The notes beneath the pieces are model-generated. The model ran no database searches. It worked only from the letters and a program-made list of their open reading frames with translations, and was not told the origin of the DNA. This document shows, one piece after another, positions 36,372 through 48,485 of a DNA stretch of 64,000 nucleotides. The position numbers and the translations under genes were made by a program. The DNA comes from Spirodela intermedia (lineage: Eukaryota > Streptophyta > Magnoliopsida > Alismatales > Araceae): assembly GCA_902729315.2 (NCBI GenBank), contig LR746264.1:7967878-8031877 (forward strand). Direction: 5' to 3'. Positions within the stretch are counted from its first letter, which is position 1. Each line of letters starts with the position of its first letter.

Positions 36372-38847
36372 CGCGGGGGGATGATCCCCCTCGTCCCTCC
36401 CATTTGTAAGCGCCTCCCCCCCCCTCCCTCTCATGTTCCATCTGCTCGGTTTTGTAGTTCCTCCTCCGCGGTCGGCTCTGGCGGGTGCAACTACGGCGGA
36501 GCGGCCGAGCTCGCGTTGACTAAGCTTCAACGGCGAAACAACGTATTTTAGTCCTCATCTCTCTGTTTATCTGAGGAGAGAGTTAACGATAGAAAAACAG
36601 CGCCTTTGACGGGAAAAACCTGGAGATCTCCTCCGAGTAGAAAATCCGGCGCCTGCAAGAGGCGTAGTAATATCTGCGGTGTCGCCGGAATAAAGAAACG
36701 ACTCCCCCACGAACCTTGAAAGGTCGCCGGCTACGGCCGTTCTTATCCCCGGCTGTGCGCCGGAACGTGGCCATGTACAGTTATACACGTGGCGGGGAGA
36801 AGGGCGTCAGACAAGGTCCGCCGAGGCGTCGCGGTGGGCAATGACCCGCGAGCTGACGGTACCTCCGCCCGCCCCGCCGTATCTGCGCCGCTTGCGGGCC
36901 TACCCTCTTTCTACGCATCTTCATGCCGGCAGAAAAGAACAGCTGGCGCGGTCAGGTAGGCCCCGACCGGCGGCGCCGGCAGCAGCCGTCGACGCCGTTT
37001 AGGGCCAATTCTTCTCCGATTCCGGTGAACCGGTCTGACCAGGGCCAAACCACGTCACCGTGCACCACGCCGGAGCGGACTCGCCAAGAGGGCGGTGGTG
37101 GCGGCACCGAGAACTGGAGCCTACCTATATTTCAGGAAAGGGACCCACTGGCCCACGGGACCCCTCCCCCCAACCCTTTCTACGCTTCCACCATTCTAGA
37201 CTTTGGGGGCCCAACAAAAGCGACATCAGGCGTAATAGGTCCATTTATGTAGTCTGTTGGGATTAGTGGGCCGTCTCTGGCGAAACTAATTGGCAGTAGG
37301 GTTAGTTTTTCATAAAGGCATGCGCGCGTACCAATGTAAAACTATGATTATGTAATTAGACATCTGTCCAAAGTAATGATCTCCACGAATTAAGTACGGA
37401 TAATTTTAATTTTGCCCAAAAACGGTATTGTAAGGGTATTTTTCGGATAGCCCGCATCTGAAGGTATGTTTACAAAATATAAAACAGAAGAGTAAAATCT
37501 GTTAATGGTGTTCTTGAGGAGACAGCTTTTTCTGCATGGTGAGACGGGCGGGGGGGCCTGGTTTGACTACCGGATTGACCCCAACCCAGGTCTGATCCGT
37601 TGACTACAAGGGCAGATGCCGCGCCGGATGATAGATCAAAGATTCGAGAGCGCTCACAGTAGGCCAAGAACAACTCAGAGAGCACGGAAGAAAATGGTGA
37701 TCCCGGAGGGCACTCGCACCTCGTTGAGTGCATCGAGGAGAGAACAACTCAGGGAGTTCACCAGACGGCTTGGAGAGGGGGATGGACCGGAGGATGAACG
37801 GGTGGCTTTTGAAGATGCCGCGGAGTAAACGGAGGCGACGGCTTCGTCCTTGACGAACCTCCGGCGCTTGCGGCCGTCGGGGGGTGGGGAGCTCCGGGTC
37901 TTCTCCAAAAATAGACGGGCTGCAGCCAGGAGAGCCGCCCAAGCGCCGCCATCGAGCCGGGTCTCTCTCCCTCCCTCTCTCGATTGAGCGAGGTGTCTGG
38001 CAAGGCGTCCGCTGGAAGCCGAACTTGACGACGCCAGCTGTCTTCCTGTATCTGATTCTCAACTGATCCAAGCGACACCCCGGAGCTTCTAGGGACGATT
38101 TTGGAGCGTTCGACTGCGGGGGTCACCTTTGATCTGTGGTAATTCCGCTTCCCTAGTGTTGTTTAATGTGCGGGCCGTGTTCTCTTCTTTTGCATCCCCT
38201 CCTCCCCCCGGAGAAGTGGAGGGAGCGCAGGAGAATTGCCCTCTTACCTGGCAGAGGTTCTCTTTGAGCGTCTTCGAGACTGATGAGATCAATCTTCCTC
38301 GCCCTTTCGAGGAAGGTAGTTCCCATTCCTCGCCCTTCCGAATACGAAGATACGAAATCATGTCCATTTGGTGAATTCGGCAGGCTGTGAAAACCTTCAT
38401 CCGTCCTATCATATCCTTGGACGGGATTCAACATTGAGGAAGGAAGGATCTTCTTCCGCAATTCCTGTCCTCACAGTGGAGGCCTCGTTGGAACTATCAT
38501 CATTGAAGCACACATCTGAAGGAATCTGAAACGCCGTAATCTGATCAAACGGTTGCGACCACTATAAACAGAGAAAACATGGGTTCATTGACACTTGTAA
38601 TCAGATATTTGGCAATTCCATTAATATCTGGAAATCTGATAGGATCGTAAATAGCATTATCTTCGAGTTACCCTCCCAGAGGGGAGCAATAGATGGATAT
38701 CTGAACTCACTCATTCGCCGCTCCTCCTGATAGTATTCCCTGTTCCCCACCAGATGTCCGTCATTGTTCAGAATCACAATCAGCTTCATTTCCTTCCTTT
38801 CAGGGCTTCGCTCTGCTTCTCTCGCCGAGCCCGGTTTCCAAGTTCTG
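36372..38847. other. Intergenic region with an unresolved GC-rich open stretch
   Basis: 3' flank of the CRF-like gene and promoter of the thioredoxin gene. At about 37,660-38,060 the minus strand is open in more than one frame, one of them Arg/Ser-rich with a possible donor after LLDALNE. I recognise no domain, no frame has a clear ATG-to-stop structure, and the opposite strand is also open. It may be a leader exon or chance GC-rich DNA. A short AT-rich segment lies at 37.3-37.5 kb. Confidence 0.4.
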
Positions 38848-39699
38848 ATGGGAAACTGCAGCTTCTCCAAGGTCTGTCTTTCAATCCTCGAAATATACTC
38901 AACTCTACCGTTGCCGCATCGCTGTTTTTCCTTTTTGCACAGCATATCTTTCTCGTGCCTTCGTGAACCAATCCAATCACATACATATAATCTCCTTCGT
39001 TGAGTATGCGGAAGCAATTTTATCACAATTATTTGGGGTTCTTTTATTAATTCTCTCCGTCGTCGCCTGTATATCTTGCAGAAGCTCAACGACTATGATT
39101 ATGAAAGGACGATGGAGTTCGAGAATGGGAATGTGCATGTCATCTCCACCAAAGAAGGATGGGATGAGGCAATATCAGAAGCCTACGAAAATGGCAAGAT
39201 CGTAAGCTCCCCGGCTTGAAGCTTTGACTTATGTGCTCGCAGTGGTGGATTACCAGACCCAAAAGTCAACCACCCAGTTCTCATGCGACGGCCTGTCTCA
39301 CATGCCGGATGTTCTCTTTTGAGTTTCCCCCCACTCCCAGGTTGTGGCGAACTTCAGCGCCTCTTGGTGCGCTCCATGCAGATCGATCGCTCCTCTTTAC
39401 GGCGAAATGTCTGAGAAATTCCCTTCGCTTACTTTTGTGACGGTCGACGTCGACAAAATGATGGTGAGTGCATCGTTCTCATGGGGAAGACAACTAGAAC
39501 GACCTAAGAGGAAGAGAGCGTCGTGTTGCAGGAGCTCAGTTCGTCATGGGAAGTCCGGGCGACGCCGACCTTCTTCTTCCTCAGAGACGGCCGGCAGCTA
39601 GATAAGCTCGTTGGTGCCAACAGAACGGAGCTTCTGCAGAAAGTAGCGGCGCTGGCTGATCCATCGACCCGCTCATCCCAAAGGTCTCCCAGTCACTAA
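38848..39699 (+). CDS. h-type thioredoxin with WCAPC site and lipid-anchor N-terminus
   Basis: Cytosolic or membrane-attached dithiol-disulfide oxidoreductase resembling Arabidopsis thioredoxin h9. Four exons: 38848-38871, 39082-39201, 39341-39463 and 39532-39699, all GT-AG and in phase 0, giving 144 residues. The first exon encodes only MGNCSFSK: Gly2 and Cys4 form a classic N-myristoylation and palmitoylation signal, as in h9. The redox site is WCAPC (57-61), where most plant h-types have WCGPC or WCPPC. The conserved cis-proline is in ATPTFFF (Pro101). The preceding NGNVHVISTKEGWDEAI is diagnostic of this subgroup. The gene converges on the FERONIA-like gene (stop to stop 360 bp). Its 3' end is present again as a relic near 54.6 kb. 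The start was chosen because it alone gives the family N-terminus in phase. Confidence 0.92.
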
Positions 39700-40059
39700 T
39701 GGCTCTCCAAGTCCGCAGTTGGGTCTCCCTCTGAGGCAATCAAACGTGCAACAGGCAGGCAATATACACAGGGGAAGCAAGCTGTCGACGCCATTAGTGG
39801 CGTGGCTTCTTGAATGAATTTCCTTTTTAATACATAAATGCTCTTCCGTTATTACAAAAGATCACTGCGAGGAGTAGATGGAGGAGACACGAGAGGTACA
39901 ATGGACGGAACTTCAACTTACAGATGATAACACTACAGCTCACCCTGTCGTGTAGGATGTGGCACTTCAGTAAGGCTAGGTGGAGTACACGCTACAGAGT
40001 GATAAGATACAGAGAAGCTCACCGAGGTAGTTGGGAGGGCAGCGGTACGTCCGAGCTTC

Positions 40060-42744
40060 TCATCGGCCCTTGGGGTCCATGATCTGGGAGAAAACGGCGC
40101 TCGGGGTGAGCCCCTCGGAGGAGTCGCTGGCAATGCTGCGCCCACCCATGCTGAAGGACGAGGTTGTGGTGACTCCGGTGCTACCCGAGTCCGTTGACGG
40201 GTCGGATGGCGACTTCTTCCCCGGCATAAGCGGTGCCGCACCGTCGCCGCCTACCCCGCTGACGAGGCTCCCCCCTTCCTCCGCGCTCTCCTGGAGCTGC
40301 AGAGCGAACTCCAGGTTCCACAGCACGTCGCCCATGGATGGCCGATCCACGCTATTGTCGGACACGCACTTCTCCGCTGTCTCGGCGAACTTTTTGAAGC
40401 ACTGCGGCGCAATCTTTCCCCTGAGATGGGGATCGATGATCTGATCGAGCACGCCCTTCTTCTGGCAGTGGAGAGCCCACTCCGCCAGGCTCACCTGCTC
40501 CTTGGGTAGCTGCGGGTTCAACGCCGGCCGGGCGCAAAGCACCTCGAACAGGACCACGCCGAAGGAGTAGACGTCGGACTTCTCCGTCAACTGCTGGCGC
40601 CGGAAATACTCGGGGTCCAGGTAGCCGAAGCTGCCCTTCACGACCGTGCTGACGTGGGTGTGATCCAGCGTCGGCCCGGTCTTAGAGAGGCCGAAGTCAG
40701 AGACCTTGGCGACCCATTTCTCGTCCAGTAGGATATTGGTGGTCTTCACATCGCGGTGGATGATGGTGTGCTTGGCGCCGGTGTGAAGGTAATGGAGGCC
40801 GCGGGCAGCGCCGATGCAAATCTCCAGCCTCTGCTTCCAGGAGAGCGGCGGGTTCTGGGTCTTGTAGAGGTGCTCTCTCAGGGTGCCGTGAGCCATGTAA
40901 TCGTAGACCAGGATCATCTCCCGGTTCTCCTCGCAGTAGCCGATGAGCGAGACGAGGTGGCGGTGGCGTAGCTTGGACAGCATCTCGATCTCAGTTTGGA
41001 ACTCGTGCACGCCCTGCTCCGACGTGGGGTTGGCACGTTTGATGGCCACCTCCGTCGATCCGCCATCGATCCCACCCCTGTAGACTTTGCCGAACCCGCC
41101 GACCCCGAGGAGGAGGCTCTCGTGGAAGCCATTAGTGGCGGCCTCAATCTCTGCAAATGAGAAGTGACGGCAGAGATTGGCGGGCAGCGATGAAGCATAG
41201 CTCCCTGTGGTGTTGGTCTTGGCAGATACAGCTGAATTGGAGTTGCCGTAGAGGGAGAGCGGGAGCCAGCCGGATGGCCCATCGCTGGTGCTGGTTACCT
41301 TCCGTCCGAGCTTCTTCTTGCGCCCGCGCACTGTCAACACCAACGCAAAGAGCAAGATAACAAAGGCACCGCCACCGCCTACGGCACCAGCAATGAGTGC
41401 GACTTTACTCTTTGAAGTGCTTCCCATGGTAGGAGAGACATCCTGTTCATCCGTTCCCGGCTGAACCACAGGAATCGGATTAGGCCCAGCTAGATTGCCG
41501 TCGACTGAACTCAGCTTGAAGATCTCCAGGCCATTCAGAATGGCATCGTAGAACTCTGGTTTACTTGCAGTGGAAGGATGGAGTTCGAGCCAGAGATCCT
41601 GCTGCTCTGTCCCATCGCCAACCACCACAACAAAATCCTTGTACACTGCACTGCCGATGCCTCCACTAACAGGAATCACATCGAAAGCCGCCATCGCCGT
41701 CTGGTTGTTGAGGTAGATGGAGAAGACCCTCTGGTTTATTTTGGTGATTGGGTACTGGATCTCGCAGAAGTGCAGCCTCACGAGGTAGAGGAAGCCAGGA
41801 TCGACTGATAATATCCAAGTGAGATTGAAGTTGAGATTGACGCTTGCATTGACTCCCATGGAACGAGCAGTCTCGTAGACCGCCGTCGGTGCTATGTAGT
41901 TGGGCTCATCGGTGTAGACGATGGTGACGTTGCTGTCCTTGGAGTAGGACACCCCAGATGCAGCCCCAAAGATGTAAGGCGTGTCGTCTCTCCATGTCCT
42001 GTAGAGTTGGATGTCACTGACGGGGGGGATGTTGTTACCTCCAACATTCAGCCGGTACATCGTCTGGAAGGCAACCTTCTGGTCGAGTGAGTAGGTCGAT
42101 GACGCCCCAACGATGGGAGGAGCCTGAGAGCCAAGGATGTCTGGGGTTGACAAGATCTCGATGCCGTTGATAAAGGCGTAGGAATTGGAGACCTCCGACG
42201 ACGGGGTGAAGGTCAGGTTCAGGTACCCCGACGACACGTTGACAGAGAACTCCAGGAAGAGGGAGTCGTAGTTGAGGGCCTGGACGGTCTGGGAGGCGCT
42301 GAAGTTGCTCAGCAGAGTGACGCCGCCGGGAGAGACCGTGACGGCGAAGCGGGAGTCGGAGGCTGCGTGGTTGCCGTAATCGGCGGGGTTGAAGTAGAGA
42401 CGGAGGAACTTGCGGCCGGGGGAGACGGGAAAGGAGTAGGTAAAAGGGGAAGAGAAGATCCGGGCGGTCAAATAGGGGACCTGCAGGACGGAACCTTGGA
42501 CGGTGACTGTGGATACTATTGTTTTCTCCGACGAGGGAGCGAATTTGGACCCGATGTCCCCCGTCCAGATGCGTTCGTCCATGTCGGATGTCTGGCCAGA
42601 GCTACCACAGTCGAGGAGGATGTAGTCGCGGGGAGTGAACGTTGAGTTCTGGGCCGTGGTCTGACCCGCGTGGAGAAAGAGGAATATGAGAAGGATGGCA
42701 AGGGGAAGGGGGTAGGGAAGGCGGCCTCTGAAGGCGGCGGCCAT
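40060..42744 (-). CDS. FERONIA-like receptor kinase (CrRLK1L), copy 1
   Basis: Plasma-membrane receptor kinase of the Catharanthus roseus RLK1-like family, closest in feel to FERONIA, which senses RALF peptides and the cell wall. Intronless coding region, 894 residues. Order: signal peptide (1-32), malectin-like ectodomain (about 40-415, with VPYLTARIF, YAFINGIEIL and PEFYDAILNGLEIFKL), transmembrane segment (about 448-473), kinase (about 540-815). Key kinase parts are intact: GVGGFG (547-552), Lys569 in VAIK, HRD (663-665), DFG (683-685) and activation segment GSFGYLDPEY. The tail ends VFSQIMDPKGR, almost the same as in FERONIA. Many NxS/T sites occur in the ectodomain. The start is the ATG just before the signal peptide. 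A paralogue lies at 55059-57731 and a broken one at 52086-53704. Confidence 0.95.
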   Translation of the reverse strand: MAAAFRGRLPYPLPLAILLIFLFLHAGQTTAQNSTFTPRDYILLDCGSSGQTSDMDERIWTGDIGSKFAPSSEKTIVSTVTVQGSVLQVPYLTARIFSSPFTYSFPVSPGRKFLRLYFNPADYGNHAASDSRFAVTVSPGGVTLLSNFSASQTVQALNYDSLFLEFSVNVSSGYLNLTFTPSSEVSNSYAFINGIEILSTPDILGSQAPPIVGASSTYSLDQKVAFQTMYRLNVGGNNIPPVSDIQLYRTWRDDTPYIFGAASGVSYSKDSNVTIVYTDEPNYIAPTAVYETARSMGVNASVNLNFNLTWILSVDPGFLYLVRLHFCEIQYPITKINQRVFSIYLNNQTAMAAFDVIPVSGGIGSAVYKDFVVVVGDGTEQQDLWLELHPSTASKPEFYDAILNGLEIFKLSSVDGNLAGPNPIPVVQPGTDEQDVSPTMGSTSKSKVALIAGAVGGGGAFVILLFALVLTVRGRKKKLGRKVTSTSDGPSGWLPLSLYGNSNSAVSAKTNTTGSYASSLPANLCRHFSFAEIEAATNGFHESLLLGVGGFGKVYRGGIDGGSTEVAIKRANPTSEQGVHEFQTEIEMLSKLRHRHLVSLIGYCEENREMILVYDYMAHGTLREHLYKTQNPPLSWKQRLEICIGAARGLHYLHTGAKHTIIHRDVKTTNILLDEKWVAKVSDFGLSKTGPTLDHTHVSTVVKGSFGYLDPEYFRRQQLTEKSDVYSFGVVLFEVLCARPALNPQLPKEQVSLAEWALHCQKKGVLDQIIDPHLRGKIAPQCFKKFAETAEKCVSDNSVDRPSMGDVLWNLEFALQLQESAEEGGSLVSGVGGDGAAPLMPGKKSPSDPSTDSGSTGVTTTSSFSMGGRSIASDSSEGLTPSAVFSQIMDPKGR

Positions 42745-43412
42745 GCTGGCTGCACTTCAAGACCTCGGAGCTACTGAAGAGAATCAGCTGTTAGCCCGAA
42801 ACGGGGTCGCCTGAGGGTCAGCCATCAGCTGGCCAATCTCAGAAACCCTACTCGATATCAGACTCCACAAATTTCCAGCGCGTCTTCTTCCGGTTCTCCG
42901 ATAATCCCCAGTAAACCGAGCTGCAATCACAGCAACGCAGAAAGATAGTCGAGCAACGTCAAATTCATCAAGAAACGGCGCGGTATTGTATGCAATGGAC
43001 TGCGATCTAGGGTTCAGGCATCGAGATGAAAGACCCGGAGACTTGTAGATCTTGTGGCCATCGGGCGACCGGCAAGAAAAGAGGTCACTTCCAAGCCACG
43101 GAGAGAGAAAAATGCTGCACCTCCTCCAAACAAACAAATGCGAGATATACGCATCGGAGAAGGAAAAATAGAAGCAACTTCCGTGTAGACTGAAACCTAG
43201 CGAGAAATCCGGCAACATCATCGCGCGGATTGATAGGAATAACTTTCCCAAATGGATTGAGGTGGTACCTAGAACCCAGAGACGGCTGCCGTCGCCGGAA
43301 GCGCTGCTCCCTCGCCCTCTCCCATATTCCTGACCTGAAGCCGCCTGATCGAGAGGGAGCTAAGAGGCATTTGCAGCCGATCAAGGAGATGGGGGGAACT
43401 TTACGTGAGGCA

Positions 43413-43440
43413 CAGAGAGAGAGAGAGAGAGAGAGAGAGG
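43413..43440. repeat. (GA)n microsatellite in FERONIA-like leader
   Basis: About 14 GA units, reading CT on the coding strand, roughly 670 bp upstream of the copy-1 start codon. Likely in the 5' leader or core promoter. An AG acceptor near 42,775 on the minus strand suggests a leader intron, also seen at the matching place in the pseudogene. Confidence 0.8.
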
Positions 43441-43752
43441 AGTACAGAAGAGCCGGTGTTATGCGCATTAGCTGTCGGACAGCTCTGACAGCAGCCACTC
43501 GTTGACGCCGGCGACTATCGGCGGGCCACGTGAGCTAGTGGGCCCCCGTTCTAGGTTTCTGTGGAAGGCCCACGGCCCGGGGGAAGGGGGGGACACCACG
43601 CAATCCAATCTCCGCTTTTGGCGAGCAGCCCATCTTGGGGGATTAGGTTAGGCAAGCCCAGTATTGTGGAGAGCTAAAGGGTTGCCCATTTTTCTTTTTG
43701 GCCCACCTACCGATTGGTCCACATTGACTTGACCCAACGCGTAAGGGAACGA

Positions 43753-43885
43753 GTGTGGAGAAATACACGTATCACAACCCGAAGACTATACCTTTTCATA
43801 AATGTTTTCCCTTTTTCTCTCTCTTCCTTACAGCCACCGGTCACTTCTCACGTTCTGGCACCATAATATGGTATAAGAGCACTAG
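43753..43885 (+). mobile_element. Possible Copia LTR end with primer-binding-site-like motif
   Basis: TGTGGAGAAATACACGTATC begins a stretch that ends CTGGCA and is followed a few bases later by TGGTATAAGAGC at about 43868. That differs by one base from TGGTATCAGAGC, the plant Copia primer-binding site matching initiator tRNA-Met. A diverged second copy starts near 48368. This is inference from motif resemblance; no full LTR pair was delimited. Confidence 0.4.
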
Positions 43886-46800
43886 AGCTTATGTTGCCAT
43901 TCTACCTCCAATCTGCAGCTCTGGTATGTCAAACCTCTGGTCTCGAGTAGAATGCATTTTCTCCCTCTAGATCCTTATTCTCACTGGAAATAACCAGCGA
44001 TCTATTCTTTTTCTTCCCAGCCCTCCAGTCTCGAAGGGTTTTATTTCCAAGTTTTTAGGCAGCTCTCAGGTCCCAAGGGTTGTGAATTCGTATTCATTCA
44101 GCCGTCTGATTTCTACAACGGCATATTCACCTCCAAGGTGATGTCAATTGACAATAGTTTTTTTCTGGTGTTAGTACTGTGAATATCTGCATCATCACAT
44201 CTTCATCAAAGATTCATTATGTCAATTTTAAGAGAGAGAGAAGCTCAGTTATCTCATAATCATGTATTGAAAAGGTTACGAGATTTAAGCCCTTTTTCAT
44301 CTCATTCCAAGCTCCATATTACATGATAATATCCTCAAGTAATTTCTACCTAAATGATCCATCAAATCTATATTTACCACACCATTTCGATAGTTCAAAG
44401 TTGATCTGTGTCATAATAATTTACTACAGATAATTATACTTTGTGAAGTTGTTCTATAAATATTGTGTTATTTGTAAAGAATAAAGTTGGATTTATTGAT
44501 GGTTTAACATGCAAACTAATTCATACATATCCTTATATTTTCTCAACATGGATTTAGAACAATAGTATGGCTCTCTCTCTTAAATTTCAAATTAAGTTTC
44601 TTGAGAAACATCAACAAATATTATTTTTTTCGAATTTGGCACTTGTGATATAGTCAACTCTTGCATATATATTTTAACAAAATATGGTATTAGGTTAATT
44701 TAACTAATTCATGAATTGATTAATCATTGTCAATTTCAAGATTTTGTTATGGTATATTTCACCAAATCAGAAAACATTTAAGAAGAACTAAAAAAGGATT
44801 TTTTTGTTAAGATATCAAAGCTACTTTCTCGTACAGAAGGAGCCTCTCATGAGACTAGAAGGAAGTAGTTGGTTTTACACGCGATCTCCAATGCTTTTGC
44901 TTCCATTCCTCCTTCCTCTTTCACGATGTCTGTTGACCTCGTAGTCTTGAATTTAGAATGAAAAGATGAGTAATGCTTCCTAGCATGTGATTGAATTGGT
45001 GTTAGTTACTCTTCAGGATGGAGTGGAAGAAGGGTGTAGAAGATGCAGTAGAAAGAGAGGCGCTTGCAACTAGGCAATGCAAATTGTTCAGAACTAAATG
45101 ATATTTTTAACATAAAATATTTGATATTTTTTGTATATATAATCAAATGACTCTTTCATTCAACTTTGAGTCTCATTATTACTTTTTGATCATATTCTAA
45201 GGCTTTTCACATATCTCTTAAAAGTAATATCAAATACATGTTAACATTCAGCCAATAGTTTTTAACACAAATGTTGTGGCCATTGTTATATAACTACCAA
45301 GAGTTCTAATAATTTTCAATAGTTTAAGGAAAAATAGATGAATATTTACATTGTACTCATTATAATTTCTAATGTAATAATATTAACAATAGTTAGAAGC
45401 TCTATGATTATTTACTAATTTTTAAGCCAATAAAAAATGATATGACAAAAATTAATAAAGTTTCTTTAAATTCTAATGATTAGAAATTCTTTCAAAATAG
45501 AAATATGATAAATAGAGTTTCTTTAATGGTAATAATATCAGTACATTTTGCCACTTCTGCAACTATCATTGATAAATAAGATTCATTCCCTTTTACATAG
45601 TTAAGCTAATACATTTATTCTTCAACATAAAAAGTCAAATTCAATTATTAATTTATGTAATCTTATTTTTCACTCAATTGAATTAGTGGATTGTAGTTAA
45701 ATTGTTGATTAATTCTATGACAACTAATTCATAAGTTGAACTTAAATTATTGTCAAATTATTGTGACTAATGATACATATCATAAGATAACAATTAACAC
45801 GGATAATAGAGTAGAACATTTATATGATTCAAATACTAACAATATCTTCTTTGACATACTGTAAGAATTTCTATGCATTTTGACAACAAAATAACTATGA
45901 CTTGTGCAAATAATGTATTGATTCTCTCTTGATGCAACAAGTTAAAATAATTATCTTGAAATATAAAAATATATATTAAATAAATAATTATAATTTAGTT
46001 CCTCAAAATATAGTCACATGAATTTTTTTTGCATTTTTCCTTAAGGTGAATAATGGATATTAATTTTTCTAATATATTATGATATATGGAAGTCACATCA
46101 GCTTATTATTAATTAGTTAATTCACATGGATTTTCTTATGAACAACAAGTTGGATGTTAAAAATATTTTCTAATTGTTTTTCCTTTCTGCACATTAAATT
46201 GAATTATAATATCTGAAAACTTCAAATCTATCAATACAAAGGAGCTAACATTAAATGATTTTTTCAAGGAACACATTAAATCAATATTTTCAAGGGAAGA
46301 TGTCTAAAGCTCTAATTTTCAATCATGAATGTTAATATAATTTTGGATGGATTTAACATTTACATCCTCATTACTTATCATTCACTTGTATTTATGTTCC
46401 TCAACAATAGATTTTTCATATGAATTATTACATCTAAAATTTGATGATTTTTCAAATTTCAGAGAATTTGATTGTTTAGCTTTTAGAATACTATTAGTTG
46501 ATTTTATTAAATCATCACATGCTATATCTTGTATTTTCATCAAATCATCATATGGTACCAAGGTTAGAGGATTTATAAAATCTAAAAAATATTCCTTATG
46601 AGCCAAAAAAAATCCATGTCTTTCAGTAAATATCTCATATATTTCAATCATTTTTGTCCTAACCTTTACAAATGTGGATATTTACTTGCATCCTTAAGTT
46701 ACCATTTTATCTTTGCAAATTTCTAATATAACATATTGTCCTATGTTTCGCTTGATAGAAGAAAACAATTGTATATTTTGTCTTATTTTTTATCTTAGAA

Positions 46801-47259
46801 TGTTTATCTTCATCCCATAAATAATTTCCTATGACTCTTTACTTAATATTAACTTCAATGTTATCATTAATTTGTTAAATTTCCTAATTGGAGTGAGTGA
46901 TTATGAGTAAGCTAGATTTGATGAAATAAAAAAACACAGTCATTATTTTATTTATTGATAAGCAAACATGTAATTAGATGTCAATAGATTTACAAAAACA
47001 AATTAGAATTTGATGAATCAAATAAGTGATAAATTTTTTAATTAATTATCAAAAGATATACACAACAAGATAGTTAATTCTTCAAAACAATTTTTTTTGT
47101 TACTAAATGTATAAATATGAAAATCATGCTAATACATAAAATCAATTATACGTCAATAATACCCATCTCACTAGTAATTTTTGCGAAAATGTTATATTTG
47201 TTGAGATACGAATATAAGAACTAATTAATTATTAAAATAAATATATTATTAAATTATAT

Positions 47260-47540
47260 AAATTAATTTATAGACTTCAATAAGTACCTAAGCAATGATA
47301 TTCTAAATCATATAGTTCACTCATTTAGTTTTGATTTATGTAATATCAATCTGACCATTTATTATTCAACTAAGATATTTGATTATTCATTTATGGTTGT
47401 ACTCATTTATGTAGATAATATTATATTAGCTTGACTGTCACCCTCGACTAACCATATCATGAAACATAATTAATTTAAACTTGAAGATTTTCATTTTTTT
47501 TGGCTTAAAGGATATATAACTCATAAATTTCATCCTTTTG
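47260..47540 (+). mobile_element. Decayed Ty1/Copia reverse-transcriptase fragment
   Basis: One frame at about 47,386-47,425 reads VVLIYVDNIILA, matching the Copia RT core LVYVDDIILAG with the second catalytic Asp changed to Asn. After a stop codon it continues to a FKLEDFHFFWLKG-like stretch, matching the usual KDLGxLxYFLGI region. Several stops and frameshifts show it is dead. The upstream part resembles SDHSLF of the same domain. Family-level identity is fairly safe; element boundaries are unknown. Confidence 0.65.
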
Positions 47541-47859
47541 TTGTGAACAATTGTGACTAACAAAAAATTACTTCAAAATCCTAGAACTTCCATAACGTTG
47601 GCTGCGAGACTAGTACTAGCATCTCCTTGTCTTCCTTAGTCCCTGCGACTATGAGCTCAATATCATCGCTTGCTAGATTTTCAAATGTTGACATGCAAAG
47701 ATGGACCTTGCATTTGCTTCTTTTGATCATTGAAATTACTGGACTGTTTGTTCCTTATCAAATACTAGAATCACTAATTTTCCTCTGCAAACGAAAACAA
47801 TCTTCTTTTTTAATTTGTGTCAATAATTAAAAGATATCTTACTACTCACTAATTGAATT

Positions 47860-48040
47860 TATTTTAAAATTGTATAAATTAAATTGGAACTTTCATAAGT
47901 ATTTGAATAGTGGTATTCTAATTACCTTATTTAATGGTTTAGTTTTGAGTCATGTAATATAAATTAGTCATTTGTGATTGTACTTATTATATGTGGATAT
48001 ATGAACATGACTTTCACTTTAAGCTATCAATACCTTGAAG
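47860..48040 (+). mobile_element. Second diverged copy of the Copia RT fragment
   Basis: By eye this aligns with 47,250-47,450: shared order TATAAATTAA, CTTCA(A/T)AAGTA, TTTAGTTTTGA, CATGTAATAT or TATGTAATAT, then GTACTTATTATATGTGGAT. A short segment corresponding to 47,357-47,380 is missing. Two copies about 0.6 kb apart suggest a nested or tandemly duplicated element fragment. Confidence 0.5.
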
Positions 48041-48367
48041 AATTTTTTACATTAATTTCAAGCTACAAATAATAATATATAATTTTAATTTATGATACTT
48101 AAATAGATACTCATATTTCTTCTATTCTAATATTACATAGATAAAAAAATATATAATGAGATTGATTGTCAGATTAGTCAAAAAAATAAATCAAGAGATT
48201 TGTCAAACATATCCTAATTTTATATCATTATCTTTAAATAGCTATTTTCACCAAACCTCTCCCAACTAATTGTTAATCTTCTCTATTCATTCATGATAAT
48301 TACTTAAAATATTTATAACTCATCTTGAGTGAAAATTTTAGGATTTATAACACATGAAAAAAACACA

Positions 48368-48485
48368 TGTAGAGAAATACATATGTCACAAATCTTATAT
48401 ATTGAACATAAGATTTCTCTTTTTAATTTCTCACTCTTGATGTTGTTGTCTCATTTTTGTTCCACTACAATAGTATATTAGTATA
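48368..48485 (+). mobile_element. Second copy of the LTR-end-like segment
   Basis: Starts TGTAGAGAAATACATATGTC, matching 17 of 20 bases of the segment at 43753, and is followed at similar spacing by a CT-rich tract and a degenerate TAGTATATTAG motif where the first copy has its primer-binding-site-like sequence. The pair frames about 4.6 kb of AT-rich DNA holding the RT fragments. Confidence 0.35.

Noticed and set aside
40031-42645. Several plus-strand frames across the FERONIA-like gene
   Set aside because: Antisense shadows of a GC-rich kinase ORF; the minus-strand frame has all the domains.
46347-46651. Overlapping plus and minus frames of 84-89 codons in the AT-rich desert
   Set aside because: Both strands are open only because the sequence is low in GC. 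No transposon or gene motif is visible in either translation.
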